From Ophioceras dolichostomum (taxonomy: Eukaryota; Ascomycota; Sordariomycetes; Magnaporthales; Ophioceraceae): 64,000 bases of DNA. This document shows positions 25,401-38,791 of this stretch, one piece after another; the stretch's first letter is position 1; each line of letters starts with the position of its first letter. The notes under the pieces are model-generated. The model had not been told where the DNA came from, did not search any database, and was given only the letters and a program-made list of their open reading frames with translations. A program made the translations under genes and the position numbers. The stretch lies in the NCBI GenBank assembly GCA_003049485.1, contig PYST01000045.1, forward strand, positions 1 through 64,000. The letters run 5' to 3'.

Positions 25401-27550
25401 AGGTGGTGTACAGTTTCCATGACCGCCTGTTGGGAACCATATTGTTTGTAATCGTTATGCTGTACGCCACAGATTCTCGGAGGCGATTCACGGAGGCATG
25501 TATCACCATGTCGACGGCGTGTACATATCTCTTGAGGTCCTTCTTAGGACTCCTCCTCCGTGGCATCTCCCATATGGACCCCACCGCAATTGCAACTGGT
25601 TGGCTGGTCCGGGGCATATTGCAAGGCACAAAGGCACAACACAGGTGCCCCAGGCACACATGCTCAAAGTGGAAAGCTGAGTGTGTAGCCCCACCAAAGC
25701 CCGCCTGTGCCCGCCTTGTGTGAGTGACGAGGAGCTATGCACAACCCCCAAAACGTAATTGTATGGGATGTGTTTGGCGCAAGGGACTCTCAGGCCGGAA
25801 AGAGCCATAGATAGCTACAATTTTCCAATATTTCTTCTCAAAACCGTTCGATATTGGGCCGAAACTACCTTGCCTGATACGCCCGAAGCGCCTTGGGCGA
25901 CCATGAATAGCAGCAGCCGACTGAAGCTCGCTCGACTGGTGGCCCTAGGACGGAATCGATAGGGTCTTGCGTACGAAAGAACAAAGGGGCACACTCTCGG
26001 CAGTTGATTCTCCCATCCTTCGTCATTTCTGTCAAGCCCCCTGAAGGCTCGGTCGGTCTCCAATCTCGAGTCTTGAGTCTGGAGACAGCAACTCATCCGC
26101 ACCTGCACACACACAAGGCATGCCTGCCTCGTATGCGTTCGTCTCGCTTGGTGTCTCTTTTTACCAAGTGGCTTGCCAGGGTACTCGCATCATCGCAGGG
26201 AACAAGGAGACGAGCACGAGTTGTAGGGGGAGGGGGGTGAACTTGTGGAAGCACCGAGCCCGACCGAACCGAACGAGGTCCCCGTCTGGGCCACAGGTCA
26301 GTCACATGCGAAGTGAGGCGGTGCTTTTTGACGACGACGACGATGATGTCGCCCGCCTTGGCCGCCCGTCCCCGCTTGGCTGCTGGACTGGGTGCCTGCG
26401 TATATGCGAGCAGCGCTGCCCTACCCGGCTCAGGCTCCGCACAAAAGAGGATAAAAGAACCATCGCCGAGGAGTACGTTGTACGCAACAATGACGATGCC
26501 AATCTGTTGAATGTAACAACGACTATGGAATCTCGAATCGCCAGAGAGCAGAGCTCCAGTCTCGAGCTCCAGTATCAATGTCTCGCTGGACCAGTGGAGC
26601 ATTCCCGCACCGGAGCGGACGCCGTAGTCGCATCTCCGCCTGGGGCGTGGCTCGTGTTTTGAACATTCCTCCTTTTTTTGACGATCACCGTATGCAGGCC
26701 AAGCTCGCGATTGGGGAACGAATTAGGACAACGACAAGAACCCCCAGAGCCTGCGAGCAAATCAACGCAATCCGCCTCAACCTCCGCGTCTTGCACTGTG
26801 GAGCACCAGCACCAAGGATCGGCTCTGCACAGTGAAGCGGCGCCCCGGCTTCGGATTGGCGCGCTCCACCCCTGCTTCTCTTGTGTAAATGCCCGGAAAT
26901 TATTGGGAAGCCGGAGGAGGCGCAGCAGCCCAGGCGAGAAGCGACACACAAACGGGACATCGACAAACCAAGGATGTCTCCGCCAGTCCACCGCTTCTTT
27001 TTGGTGTGCTCGCAAGCACCACCACCAAAGAATGGCGGAAGACGAATAGCGGGCAGGCTTTGACAGGTTTCCACAGGCTCAATGACATGGCCTTCAATCG
27101 GCCGCACTTCTTCGCTGCCGACGCGTCTGTACCCCATCTACCAAACAAAACACCAAGCGATTTGCCAATCTATCCCGCACTGAAGGTACCTACCTACCAG
27201 GAGTTGTCAATCCGCTTCAGTTCGTCCGACTCCGACTCGCCAGGCCTGTCGTTTCTCGCTAGAACTTCTGTAACCTATGCTTGCTGGGGCACCAGAACAG
27301 ACAGACTCACCTCCTCCAAGGCCAGGGACGGCCTGGAGCATGGCACTTTGTGGCGTAATTTCCCGGTTTCAATCGCCGTCGTGAACAGCAACTGAATCAA
27401 GCGAGCATCACAGCAGTCACCGCCGGTATGTGCGAACATAGACATTTTGCCCAAGTGCGGGAAGCTCGGCGGAAATGTGTATACAGGATGCTGCACGGCA
27501 TACACACACATTCGAGTCCCAACATGAACTCCACTGGAATACTCCAGTCG

Positions 27551-27552
<2 letters not shown>

Positions 27553-27637
<85 letters not shown>
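27553..27637. repeat. (GA)42 dinucleotide microsatellite
   Basis: An 85-bp uninterrupted alternating GA run, the longest pure microsatellite in the window. It opens Arg-Glu and Leu-Ser repeat frames that are artefacts. Polypurine/polypyrimidine DNA of this length is unstable in replication and can form triplex structures. Confidence 0.97.
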
Positions 27638-27638
<1 letters not shown>

Positions 27639-30600
27639 AGGGAGGAGAGAAGCATCAAGCTAGCATGGGCAGGGCGCCTGCCTCTGTCTGCCCTCGCTTG
27701 CTTCGTACGGGCAACATTTTTTTTTGACTCCATCCCCAAGACCCCAAACATGGGCGTGTGTTGTTCGTCGCATTCAATATTAGCAATCGCACACAAGAGA
27801 GTTGAACAAGGGTAGTCCCCCGTCCCGTAGCAGCCACAAAGCAGTAGTGGACGGAGAGCACAGGGCACCACAGGCACAGAGCACGCACTGCAGAAACCCG
27901 CCTTGCCCGCCTCTGCCGCCCGCCGCCACCGCTGCTACCAACCACTGAGGGTTCCTTTTGTGTTGCTGTGGATGAATGATCCCTGGACATAACAGGCAGA
28001 AGCATTTCCAAAGTTAGATGGTTCCGTTAGTATTTTTTTTTTTTTTTTCGCCGCTGAGGCTGGCTCCGGACTTATTGTTCTGTCCACACGGACGGCGACA
28101 TATTTCGGACGGGGGCGATGAACACAAGGAGCAACCAAGTAAGACCCGCCTCGCATTTGCTTTAGCTGCAACGTCGCGAACGACCAGACGCCCTCCGTTG
28201 TCGTTGTGTTGTTGTCAACGTCCGTCACATATGATAGCGGCGGATGTTTGGTCCGTTTTGCGAGGTGCGCGGGGCGGGGGGAAGAACAGAATGATGGGCG
28301 AGGATTATGGACGATGCATGGGATGAGGTGCATCTCCATCCTTGGGAGACTCCAACTCCATAGATGTCCGGCCGAGTGGTTGGTATGGCGAAGCTGATTC
28401 CAGCGAGCCCTCTCCTTTGTTTCGCCACCAGGCTTCGGATATAGGGACCATGAAGCATACCGTTGACGAGTTTCCCCCTATCTCTCACCTTGATGGCCAC
28501 TGGCTCAAGCCCATCAAGCAGTTTAGATGGTCTTCTCCAGCGAGAAGATAGGACTGCAAACTACCTAAGCTGTGGCTAGGGGCCGTGCCTCGTATCTCGA
28601 GTTCTCTTGCTCATTTGCGTCCTTTCCCTCCTCTTCCGCCTCCCTCCCCTTGTTGTTCCCATCATTCCTTCAAAGCCTATCCTTCCTTCTCTCCTTCGGC
28701 CGCCCGCTCCCTGGGCGGATGGCTGGGCGAATGAATGGATGGATTCCACATCGACCCAATCCATGGGTTGTTGCGGCCGACGAAATTCGGTCGGCCGTTC
28801 GAAGAATGCCACCGGATGAGGAAATATCGTCCATATTGCTCCTTCGTGTGGAAACGAAACGCGCAGAAGCGGGAGCCAGTGAGTAATAATAGGGGGTCGG
28901 GCTCGGATTACAGCCAGTCGTAGGGCTGAATCTACCTGCGGTGTGCCTAGGTAGGAATCTGCGTGCGTTCGTGCTGAAGCCTGAGCTTTGAGCATGAGCA
29001 GCATGATGAGCATGAAATCTTTGCTCATTGAACAATTTCCCAGGCCTCCCGTTGCCTGGGGGAAATCACCACCAAAGGCAAGGCGGAGCGTTCGGGAAGA
29101 TTTGGGAAGGAAGAGAGAAGGCGCCAGCCGGCGAGGCCGTCGCTCTATCCCTTGCATTCTTCTGTCTGTTCCGCCCCTTGCCGTCTGGCACTTCCCTTCT
29201 TTTTCTGCGCAGCCCGCAGCACGAACACGGAGCCGGCAGGGACACGAGTTTTCGACGCCGTACGGCTTGTCTGGCCGAGAATCCAAGATGAACGCACGCC
29301 GTAACGCATGCGCGTCCCTCTTCGCCTGGTTATGCCTCTATCTGGTATCTTCCAGGACCCTTATTTCTCCCTGTCTCGATGTCTATCCAGTGATAAGACA
29401 GGATAGGTCGAACCCTAAAAATGGTGCCAAGTGGCTCTATTTCCGCCGTTGATGCGCACCTAGGTGAAATGCATGGAAAGAGAGGCAGGCATGCTACAGG
29501 ACCGAGACCTGTCGGGGTAGGCGTCGGTGACGACGGCCGGATGAGGAGCCTTCGTTCGAGGAGCTAGGCATCCCCATTTCGGAAACCTACTATGCAAACC
29601 TAGACACATACCTAATAGGTACTAACATAACATGATTTAGGGAAACACGCTATAGGAATATTCACCTGTGACGAATGTGCAGTATCCCACTCGGGAAGAA
29701 GAGGGCGTTACGTGCCCGCTTGACACGGAGACCAACTCCGGCGTCTCTTGCTCGTGTTCAGCCATCCGATACGACAAACCCGGCCAGTCAGTCACTCGGG
29801 CACTCAGGGGCATACGCTCAGTGGGCATACGTCCCGTGTGAGAACACCGGCCCTCCACACGACAAGCACAAACTCGTACGCACGTCGGTTGTTTCACCCG
29901 ATTCTAAGCCAGAGGATATAGATACCAGACAAGGCCAGAAAAGGGGGTAACCGCAGGTCGTCGGATATACATGATGGCTCCCCATTATTCGCCTCAGAAG
30001 CAGCTAGGAGCTGCCACGCGGCCTTTCCCTCACGAGGCCAGGCTAATAGTACCTACCTCGTTACTTATTCGCTGTCAGGCTGTTTTGTTGATGGGGTTTG
30101 TGGCAGGCATGCGGAACAAGGCCCCGTGCCGTTCACCCCCAGATGCTACGGAGATGTGGCACATGGGTACTTAGGCCGCCCGAGAGCCTGGCTGGCCCTC
30201 CACGGCGTCACCCATTTTTCGCTTCGGGTTCCGATCCCGGTATGGAGATAGATACCTAGGTAGGTAGGCAGGTGGGTAGGGATCTCGGCATTTCGGACCC
30301 GGACCGAATTGCTGATTCCCCTCATCGACTTTCCAATATTGGAACTTTACTTTGGGATTGCTTCGCGGCTACCAACGTACCTACCTATTTATTTCGACGG
30401 CCGCAGCAAGCAGATACTACTACTACGGACGTATGGCTAAAAAGATGGTGCCCTAGTATGGTTTTGTTTTTTATGTTGCCATACATACGAGCTTGGCCTC
30501 ATGCACCTTCTTCGAGGTCGAATGGGGGTGGATGGATGCTAGATTCGTTTAGAAAAAGGTTAAGTTGACAGGTAGACAGGTCCGTCGCTTCCGGATGGGA

Positions 30601-32571
30601 AAGATGCCGTGTCGTGACCTTCCTCTCTTAACACCCCTCCATCCCTCTCTATCATGTACGACTGCGCGTGTGGCCGACCGAATGGTCGGTCGGCCGACTG
30701 GTCACATGCATATCGGATCGATCGCACAGAAGGCCGACTTCAGTCCTCTTGTATGCTTGAGGAAGAAAAAGAAGCCAGCATCAACATCACACCCCTCCCT
30801 ACTACTACTGCCTCAGGTTTGTTCGCGAGAACAAAGAAACTTTGGGAAATATTTAACACTGCTGTGCAAAGACGCGAGTGCGATTGCGACTACGGTTGCG
30901 AACTGAACTATTTGGACCTACTATGGGATACGGGAGGGCAACATTGCTTGGTTCTGGAGAGGCTGGTGGGCGGGCTGGCGGGCGGGCTGGCGGGCAGGGC
31001 GAAAGCTACCGTCGAAGAAGGTCCTGTTTGGGCCCGTCGCTGCGGCGGACCCGGGGCTGGGCTGCTTGGGCTGCTGCTCTCCTGCTCTGATTCTGGGTAC
31101 TTGTGGTCCTGGTTTCGGTGCTGCTGTGCGCATTCTGGGCTGGCTGAAGAGCCGGGGAGCTGGGTGCTATGTGTGCTATGTGCAGTGCTGTGCGACGGTG
31201 GTATTGAATCTAATGGACCGGCTGTCCGCCTGTCCGGCTGGCCGCATCTCCCACCAGTATACCATCTCGTAGAAGCAGTAGCAGCAGCAGCACGAGCATC
31301 GAGATGCACCGCCAGAAGCAGCTTGCAGCCTACCACCGTCTACCATCCACACGCAGCACTCTGCATGGGTAGTAGATCGAAGAAGGATCTACTAAGTACC
31401 GTCTTAGAAGTCACTCGAAGTTACAAATCTTGTACCCTTTAGAAAAGAGGAAGTCGCTCTTGAGTGTGCTCTTTCTGGGTTGTGTCGCCGTTGTCCTCTT
31501 GCCCCTCCTCCCGGTTTCCGCCGTTTAAGTCTCTTATCACATTCCTTGCAAAACCGTAGGCAGAGTACTAGGGAATGTGCACAAATGCACGGAGGGACAA
31601 GTGGCTCATGTACCCGCCAAACGCAAGGAAAAGAAAACCTTCCCCTCCTCTCTCTCTTTGTATCTCTCCGTTTCGCTAGTTCAAGAAATTGCCTTTCTTT
31701 CACCCCACTGACCTGCATGGACCATGGTCAATAGTGCCTGCCCCCCATCCCTCTCTATCGACAATGTTCCCTCTATCCACGGCATCACATTGGTCATTGG
31801 GCAGTTGCGAAACGAGCCAATACGTGCGAAAGGTATGCGAAAAAAAAGCAGGGGGGTCAAATGTCCACAGAGAGTCTTGGGAGTCTTGGTGTGCAGCAAG
31901 GTTGGTTCAGCCGCCCGCCACATCCGCGTTCTCGGTCCCGCCCAAAAAGCAAAGCACCCAAACCCGCCAAGCCCCATGAACCCAGCTCCCTCCCTTTCCC
32001 CCTCCACTCCCACCAGCCCTTGCTTTTGTTCTCCGCCGCGTCGGTCGGTCGGTCCACGGGAATCGCGGTGCGAGCCTTTCCCAAAACAAGCAGCTACTGC
32101 GACCTAGGCTCGAGCTGAACAACCCTGATAAACCACCCCACACTTGTTCATAAAAAAAATGCGCATGGGGCGGGCTGGCGGGCCTTCATCACATTTTTGA
32201 TATGTGATGTATGTACCAAGTAGCGTATAGTCTTCTCTTTGGGCAGGTGTTGTGAACCCCTCCCCTTCCATCCCTTTCATTACATCCACATTCGCCTGCC
32301 CGGTCTTCGGCGACCACAAGGGCGGTGACGGAGCCCAGCTTTGGGGAGGGAGAGAGGCGACCCAATCAAACGATAGGAAAGAAGGGAAACAGGCGGTGAC
32401 TTGTTTCCCAGGATGGCCTCTGGTCCCTCCCAGCCAAGAGGTGCGTGCCAGCTAGCTTCATTTATTATTCGCCAGGCCTGTTATCCTTGCCTTGCTTCTT
32501 TCTTTCTCGCCGCCTGTCTGGTAGCGTGCACAAACATATCCTTGTTCAGCCCGCGCCGAAGGTGACTGACT

Positions 32572-32589
32572 GGGGGGGGGGGGGGGGGN
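32572..32589. repeat. G17 homopolymer ending in an undetermined base
   Basis: Seventeen consecutive G are followed by one n at 32589. This is the only ambiguous base in the window and marks a spot where sequencing or assembly failed, so the run length may be wrong. Confidence 0.95.
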
Positions 32590-33480
32590 CTCCTGCACCT
32601 AAGCATCAAACGCCGAAGGGCTGAGCAATGAAATGGTACGCACGGTCGAGCCATTTTTCTTGCTCTTGCATTCCTGGCTCCGTTTTGCTCGTCTCTGTAT
32701 GTATGTACTTTATGTGAAGGTACAAGCGCCGGACTCGTCCGTCCGCCTCGACGCGCCCGCAGTGGATGCCTCGAAAGAAGAACCGAGAAGGGAAAAAGAG
32801 AAGAAGCAAGCAACGTTTCAATCGTCACGAGAACAATTTCTGTTGGGTCAGAATATTGTCCTTTCCTTTTCTTCTCCCTCGTTTCTCTCTTTCTTCCTCA
32901 CACGCCCCTCCATCTTCTTTTCCTTGTCATGAGAGTACATGATGCTTTATGGGGGTGTCATACCGACCGAACAGGAAAAATGACTCTTACTGATGGAAAA
33001 GAGCCGCATGTACGAGATACTTGGTTTTTTTGTCTCGGCGCAATTATGTGGCCTTGCTGCCTGGATTGCCTGCCTGCTTGACTTGCGTTGTGATCCATCA
33101 CCACCTCCTTCTTCTCGTCGTGATGTCTGATGTCTGCTGCTTTGTCCGACATCGCGGGCATCGTCGCTCACACGGTTCGAAGTTCGTCCGTCAAGGTCGA
33201 TAGGTAGTTGTTTTTTGATAGGGTTCTTTTGATTCTTCCCTACAACGTTTACTGCATGGAAGCATGGGAGAAGCATGAAGGGTTCGCGAACCAGAGTGGT
33301 GGAACTTTACGTCAGAACCTAAATCATGCCTTCCCCGACCTTTCCTTGACCGCCTCCCTCTTTGCACGCTGCTGTAGGGCTGAATCTGACAGCAAATCGA
33401 GGGAAAAGGGTCCCTCCCTCCCTCCCTCTTCCTTGGATATCTACGGGCAGTGTTCTTAAGACGACGACGGAATGATAAGG

Positions 33481-33501
33481 ATGATGATGATGATGATGAT
33501 G
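33481..33501. repeat. (ATG)7 trinucleotide repeat
   Basis: Seven tandem ATG triplets in non-coding sequence. They create many spurious start codons on the plus strand. Confidence 0.9.
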
Positions 33502-33905
33502 ACGGCGGCCTATCATCGGAAACTGCCGCTTCCTCTCTCCCACTCCGTCGCCGCCCGTCAAATCATAACAGGCGGTCAAAGCTTCAAGGAAACCGGAGAC
33601 CCGACTTCCAATGAAACTGACCGCCAAGAGATCGGACAATGTCCGTTCCAGCCAGCCTCATCGCATCCTGTCTACCTTGTCCGGTCTGTGCTGCGCCATC
33701 GCCATCGTCATCGCCCCGCCAGAGGGAAGGAAAGACGGATGCCTTTCTGGGCTATATTCCCTGACCAGCACATCTGTTGCTCTTAGCTTGCGGTGTGCGA
33801 AAGCCAGCTCCAGGCGTACGCACAAAAGTGTGTGTGCGTTTGTCTCAGCCGACGACTTCTTCGAGCCACTCACTCCTTGTCATTGTCATCACTCACGCGT
33901 GCTTG

Positions 33906-33930
33906 ATAGGTACCTACCTATGTAGGTAGG
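33906..33930. repeat. Palindromic TAGGTACCTACCTA / TAGGTAGG hairpin
   Basis: CCTACCTA at 33913-33920 and TAGGTAGG at 33923-33930 are exact reverse complements separated by 2 bp, and AGGTACCT just upstream is itself palindromic. It is the clearest example of a motif dispersed across the window (also near 8925, 9606, 17766, 20940, 30250, 52833, 56262, 56394 and 57287). Confidence 0.7.
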
Positions 33931-35000
33931 CATGTATCCTCGGCCCACATCTCCATCTCGTCTGTTTCTCTGCTTCCTCAAGCTGAAGAGGACCGTTTTC
34001 TCATATTTTTGCCCGTTGCAGCAGTCTGCTTGCTTTCTTGGCATGCAGATGCAAGAAAGACGGGCAAAATGAACAACAGCAAAGCGAAGAAGAGACCAAG
34101 TGGACCTTCTCGCACGCGAGGATTCTCGATCGTGGAGGCTATGGCAGGAAACGCCATCAAGTCCCCATGTACGCCATCCTCCTTCGCATCCCCTCTTGTC
34201 ACTTCCCTCTCTCTTTTATCCTCTAATGATATCATCTTTGCGAGACATGACCCGGTCGGCGGCGCCGAAGGCTCGCGGAGTACACACATGTGCGTGCTCT
34301 GCCTGCCGACGAGCGAAGGAAGGAGGAGGGGTGGAAAACGGAGAATCGATAGACAGACGGACACAAGAGACGGTAGTGGGTTCATGGGCTAGCCCACAGC
34401 GCACAACATACCAAGACAAAGGCCGGTTTTTGTCCTGGTGCCGGTACTGGTGCTGGTCGAAAGACAACACTCGCCCTTCCACAGACAATGGAGGGTGGAG
34501 AGAGGGGGAGGAGGAGGAGCGGGATGAGGAGAGTCGAACGAGCGGGCATCAACAGAGTTTGACGAGATCCTGCTGCGCATGGTGCTACCGGGAGGTGGTT
34601 TGGTCTCAGGTGCTGTGGCGTGCTACGCTATGCCCACGGCCTTTCTCCACAGAGACGCCTATTTTGCTCGGGCTTGCTGCTGTCTGCCTCTGCCCGTCCG
34701 CCTGTTCGTCTGTCTGTCTCTCCGCCGTTTCGCTCATTCCCGCTTCTGTCATGTTGGACAGGCGGGAAACTCAAAACTCAGATTTAGCTATCTGAGGTAC
34801 AAAGTGGACTTTCTTTTTCTAGGTTGATATCGTTTGTTTTGCGGCTGAACACAAGCATGACTGGCTACCTAGGTTCATCATCAAACTGTGTTTTTCTCCT
34901 TTCGTGCCAACGTGAGTGGCCTACGCCCCGCCAGGCCAGGGGGGCTAAATAGGCAGGTTGTACGGGACGACGTGACACGGAACGGGTTCGTCGATACTCG

Positions 35001-37287
35001 GGGATTCCTCCTGGGCGAAATCTAGACTTTGAGCTAAACATGGAGGAGCGGCAAGAAGCTAACTCGCTCCTCCTGTCCCTCTATTGAAAGCTTTCTTCGC
35101 ACGCTTGTGCGCCTTGTGACATACAAATCGGCTCATGATGTGCAATAGTTCGGCGGCAGCCGGCCTAGTTAACTTGGACATATGTGACGTATCGTTCCCT
35201 GCTGGATTAGAATACGAGAATGTCTTTGAGATGATTTGCAGCGGAGCAAAAACACCTCGCTATCACGCAAAGAGAGCAAGAAGGCAGGGATGGTATCAGG
35301 AAAAGAGAGAGAGAACTTGGCCAACTTCCTCAAACATCGCTGAGAGCTCGTGTATTGGTACTGATACTCGCACAGAAAACGCACGCGCCAACGGCATCAT
35401 CACACGTCGTCGACATGGGGATCAATGGAGAGCTGGAAACCACTGGCGGGTTTCTTTGATTCTTTGATGTGCGACTGCAGTGAGCTTCTTTATATCACTG
35501 GCTTTGTTGTTATGTCTGTGCATCTGGCAACGTTCCAATCGGCGATCCTGACTATCCTTATCTTATGTTATAGATAATCTTTCAGGGCACCCTCCGAGAC
35601 GCGATCCTCGCTGGCGACACGATCAGTCCCAGTTTCACGTCGGCCCACGGGGAAGCTACCCCAACTAGTAATGAAGCCGTGGGGAAGGAATGAATGTTTG
35701 ACGGGCCAGAGCGTATTCTCGCCACTCGCTCTGCGCGGGAGGGCCTCGGTGAACCTTTCTGTCACCATCGCTCCAAGGCCGGCCAGGGTCGCGCCGTAGA
35801 GATAGGGGTAAGGTTGGTCAAGACTGGACCACAGACCCGCGCCCTACGTGGCACAAGTCGTTGGGGCTAGTGGGCAGCTGAGCCAACAAAGCTGTTCAAA
35901 CACCCTGCCGTTTACTGTCAGAAGATCTCCAGAGCCGTGGCCACCCTGGGGCGTCCTCCGCACTGGAGTTGGGTCACAAGTCTGGGGTAGCAGTACCCTG
36001 CTGTTCGGTTCATTCGCTCCGGACCAACCACAGAAGTGCCATTCACAGACGTTGATGGACATAAATGGTCGATATACGAAGGGAACACAGGTGTTATCAC
36101 GCGACTCGGCATCACGGCGCCACCCAGCAATAATTACATGCCATTGACCCCCGGTGGCTGTTTGCAAATCGAAACAAAGAAAAACGCTCTGTGAGAGTAA
36201 GTGAAGTAATCAAACGTCTAGGGATATACACGAGCAGAGAGTGATGGGAGGCATCTGACCTGTTATATGGATCAAGCTCGAGAGATGCTCTGTTGTGTAG
36301 AAGTAAGAGGCCAGCAGAGCCAAGCCTGAGAAGAAGGCCTGCAAGTCTCCGAAATCCAAGCCGTTGTTCTAGGAACCCTAGTTATTTGTTTCTCCCCCGA
36401 TGGTAGAAGTGGCAAGCAACCGTCCGTACCCCTTGACTAAGACTAGTAGCCTCGTTGAGGAAGTGACCAGTAGAATAACGGCTAACTCTGCCTAGCAGAC
36501 TTGCAAGTAATGGTACTAGGTAGATATCTACCATCAAACCAATTAAGCCAGCGGACTCTGTCTTTCGTCTACGCATTTGATGGTTGCCCCTCGAGCGGCG
36601 GTGCGTTTGTTGTTCAGGGCCCGAAGAAGATGCCACGGAAGGGCTAGCTAAGATTGCCAACTCGCCACTTATTTTTGCCTGTCACTCGACGTAGGGATAG
36701 CATGGTGGCGGGAGCGACGTTCCCGCCTCGACAGCCTTCTCCAAAAGGCTAGCGGAAGGGGATAGAGCTGTGGGGCTCACCACTGGCCTCAATCACTCAT
36801 TCACTCGCGTGGCCTTGAATCTATAACGATCCTTTCGATATGACCAGCCTTGAAGATGGCACTGTTGGCTCGTCGAAGGGATGCGTGAGGCTGTTCCACG
36901 GCTGTTACGTTCTTCGTCTTTGGGATTCATAGGTAATTGCCTGTTTGCTTGTCTAGGGGGTACGACCGCGACGCTACCCTTCCTCGCACTCGCGTGTCAA
37001 GCTCGTTTCGGAGGCATGGCATTCTGCTTTCCTACTATACAAGCTAAAGCCTGACACGTCCAGCTGTCTCCGAATATCGAGGCAGTTCGGGGAAGGTCGA
37101 GCATCAGGTGCGCCTTGTCGCAGCTTCGCGATAGACCTAAATATTGCGGAGAGTACTATGTGCTGTTCCTAGCTAAAGAAATGCACTTTTGAGTCGAAAA
37201 GTTTGATCCCCTCCGTAATTGCAAAAATTTTTGCGATCCGATATGGTACACTATGCGAGAGTAAAATGCCTCTCCCCAAGCAAAGCC
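35001..37287. other. Intergenic upstream of the transporter block, possible gene remnants
   Basis: The sequence style changes here: fewer microsatellites and C/T tracts, more even base composition. I see no complete gene. On the minus strand between about 36170 and 35568 there are two open frames (36167-35844 and 35768-35568) whose translation is less repetitive and more protein-like than anything in the desert. They are interrupted by stops and match no family I recognise, so they may be remnants of a decayed gene. The region just below 37288 should contain the 3' end of the transporter transcript. Confidence 0.4.
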
Positions 37288-38791
37288 TTACGGCACGCTA
37301 TCCTCGTTCAGAACCATGGCGCACAGCCCAGCAGCAGACAGCAACAAGAGCTTAGAGCACACCGAAAACACCGTCCCGTAGGCGTCGTCGCCGCCTGTGA
37401 GCATCAGCGACACGACGACGAACAGGTTGAGCGGCACGCGCAGGACGGAATACACCTGCGCGCGAGCGCCGTCGTCGATGAGCTGGCCCTTGAGGTACCC
37501 CATGCAGGGCCAGTACATGCCGACGCAGGCCTCGAACACGCAGAAGAGCCAGAAGGTGGACTGCTCAGTTTTCGGGTCCGCCAGCGCGACGAGGCACAGG
37601 TCCGACACGGCCAGGATGGCGATCATCAGCACCGTGTAGCGCACGGCGCCGCGGCTGCCCATAACGAGGTTGAAGACCAGCGAGGCGGCCAGCACGGAGG
37701 CCATGAAGCTCGCGAAGATGATGCCATAAGGCAGAGACTCGTGCGAGGCGGACTTGACGGCGTTGAGGGCGGGCGACCAGTAGAAGACGAAGAGGTACAT
37801 GGAGCCCTCGAACATGGTCGACGCCAGACCCAGGGCCAGAACGCGGGGGTCTTGGAGGATCGAGGAGAGCTGGGATTTGCTGTTGAATATCGTCTTGGGC
37901 TTGCTGCTGTCGTCGTCGTCATCTTCTCCTTTCTTCTCCTTAGCGGCGGATTCGCCATAATTCTCAGCCTGGGAGATACTACCATCAGCGTAAACTCGTG
38001 AAAGAAGCGCAAAGTGGGCCCAATAACAACAGAAACAAGATGGCAGCGAAAGAAAGGCAGACACATACCCATCTAGTAGAGATAATCCACGCCGCAACGC
38101 CCAAAAGCGCAATGCTGGCCCAGAACGGCGCCTTTCTCGTGCCGGCCCTCGCGACGACCCACTCGCTGAACACGCCGCTCGCGATAGCCACGAGGCTGTT
38201 CAGCGTGCTCATGAGCCCGAACGTGCGCGACAGGTTCTTCCCCTTCCCGCCGAGCCCCCTGGCGTGGAAGTCCGTGACCATCCAGCTCTCGAACACGCTG
38301 AACAGCAGGCTGGTGCCCACGCCGCCCAGCACGCGTCCCGCGAAGAGCAGCGGCACGGACGGGGAAGCGGCGGTGAGGGCGCAGGAGGTCGCGTAGCTGG
38401 CGCAGAAGAAGAGGCACGCCCGCTTGCGCCCGTGCCGGTCCGCGAGCGAGCCGGCGAGGTAGCCCGCCAGGGCGCCCGAGAGGAAGCCCGTCGTGAAGAG
38501 GGTCGAGACGAGCGTGGCGGGCACGCCGTGCTCGTCGCGGTAGAGCGAGTAGAGGAACGGGCCTTGGAGCCAGTCTGAGCCCATCACCAGCGAGAAGACC
38601 ACCAGGAAGGGCCATTGCGAGGCGTCTTCTGCTGGCGCACCACCAGCTGCTTTCTTCGCGGGCTCATCCTTCTTTTTATTCTCGGATCCTGATGGCGATG
38701 ATGTGCTCTTAAGCTGCGATTGAGCTACAAATAACGCTCCACACAGGCCGATGAGGCCTGCGAAGTTTTGTTGATAGATGTCTTCCAACAT
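37288..38791 (-). CDS. MFS transporter, MFS_5 / molybdate-anion transporter-like
   Basis: Two exons on the minus strand: 38791-38069 and 37968-37288, with a 100-bp intron (38068-37969, GTATGT donor, CTGAT branch-like site, CCCAG acceptor). Product 467 residues. It opens with MLEDIYQQNFAGLIGL, an N-terminal helix followed by a charged linker, then SDWLQGPFLYSLY (about residues 72-84), a hallmark of the MFS_5 family that includes MFSD5/MOT2-type molybdate-anion transporters. LADRHGRKR (residues 116-124) is MFS motif A in the loop between helices 2 and 3, and GRVLGGVGTSLLFSVFESW follows. The intron falls at the junction with the acidic cytoplasmic loop (GEDDDDDSSK), which precedes the second six-helix half. 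The predicted role is a membrane permease with about 12 helices. Molybdate as the substrate is inferred from the family only. Confidence 0.88.

Larger units (their letters stand above)
22459..35000. other. Gene desert, part 3
   Basis: No supported gene. Many open frames of 100-262 codons exist on both strands but none shows a recognisable domain. Features seen: a long GA microsatellite (27553-27637), a G17 run with an undetermined base (32572-32589), an (ATG)7 run (33481-33501), clusters of TAGGTAGG/TACCTACC motifs (30249-30270, 30379-30390, 33906-33930) and many C/T tracts such as CCCTCCCTCC near 33412-33430. The 262-codon frame at 30654-31442 is Cys- and Gly-rich and derives from repeated GGCGGGCTGG sequence; I do not support it as a gene. 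Confidence 0.5.

Noticed and set aside
27428..27877. Frames with Arg-Glu or Leu-Ser repeats
   Set aside because: Pure translation of the GA microsatellite.
30654..31442. 262-codon Cys/Gly-rich frame
   Set aside because: Much of it derives from GGCGGGCTGG-type repeats and it resembles no protein family.
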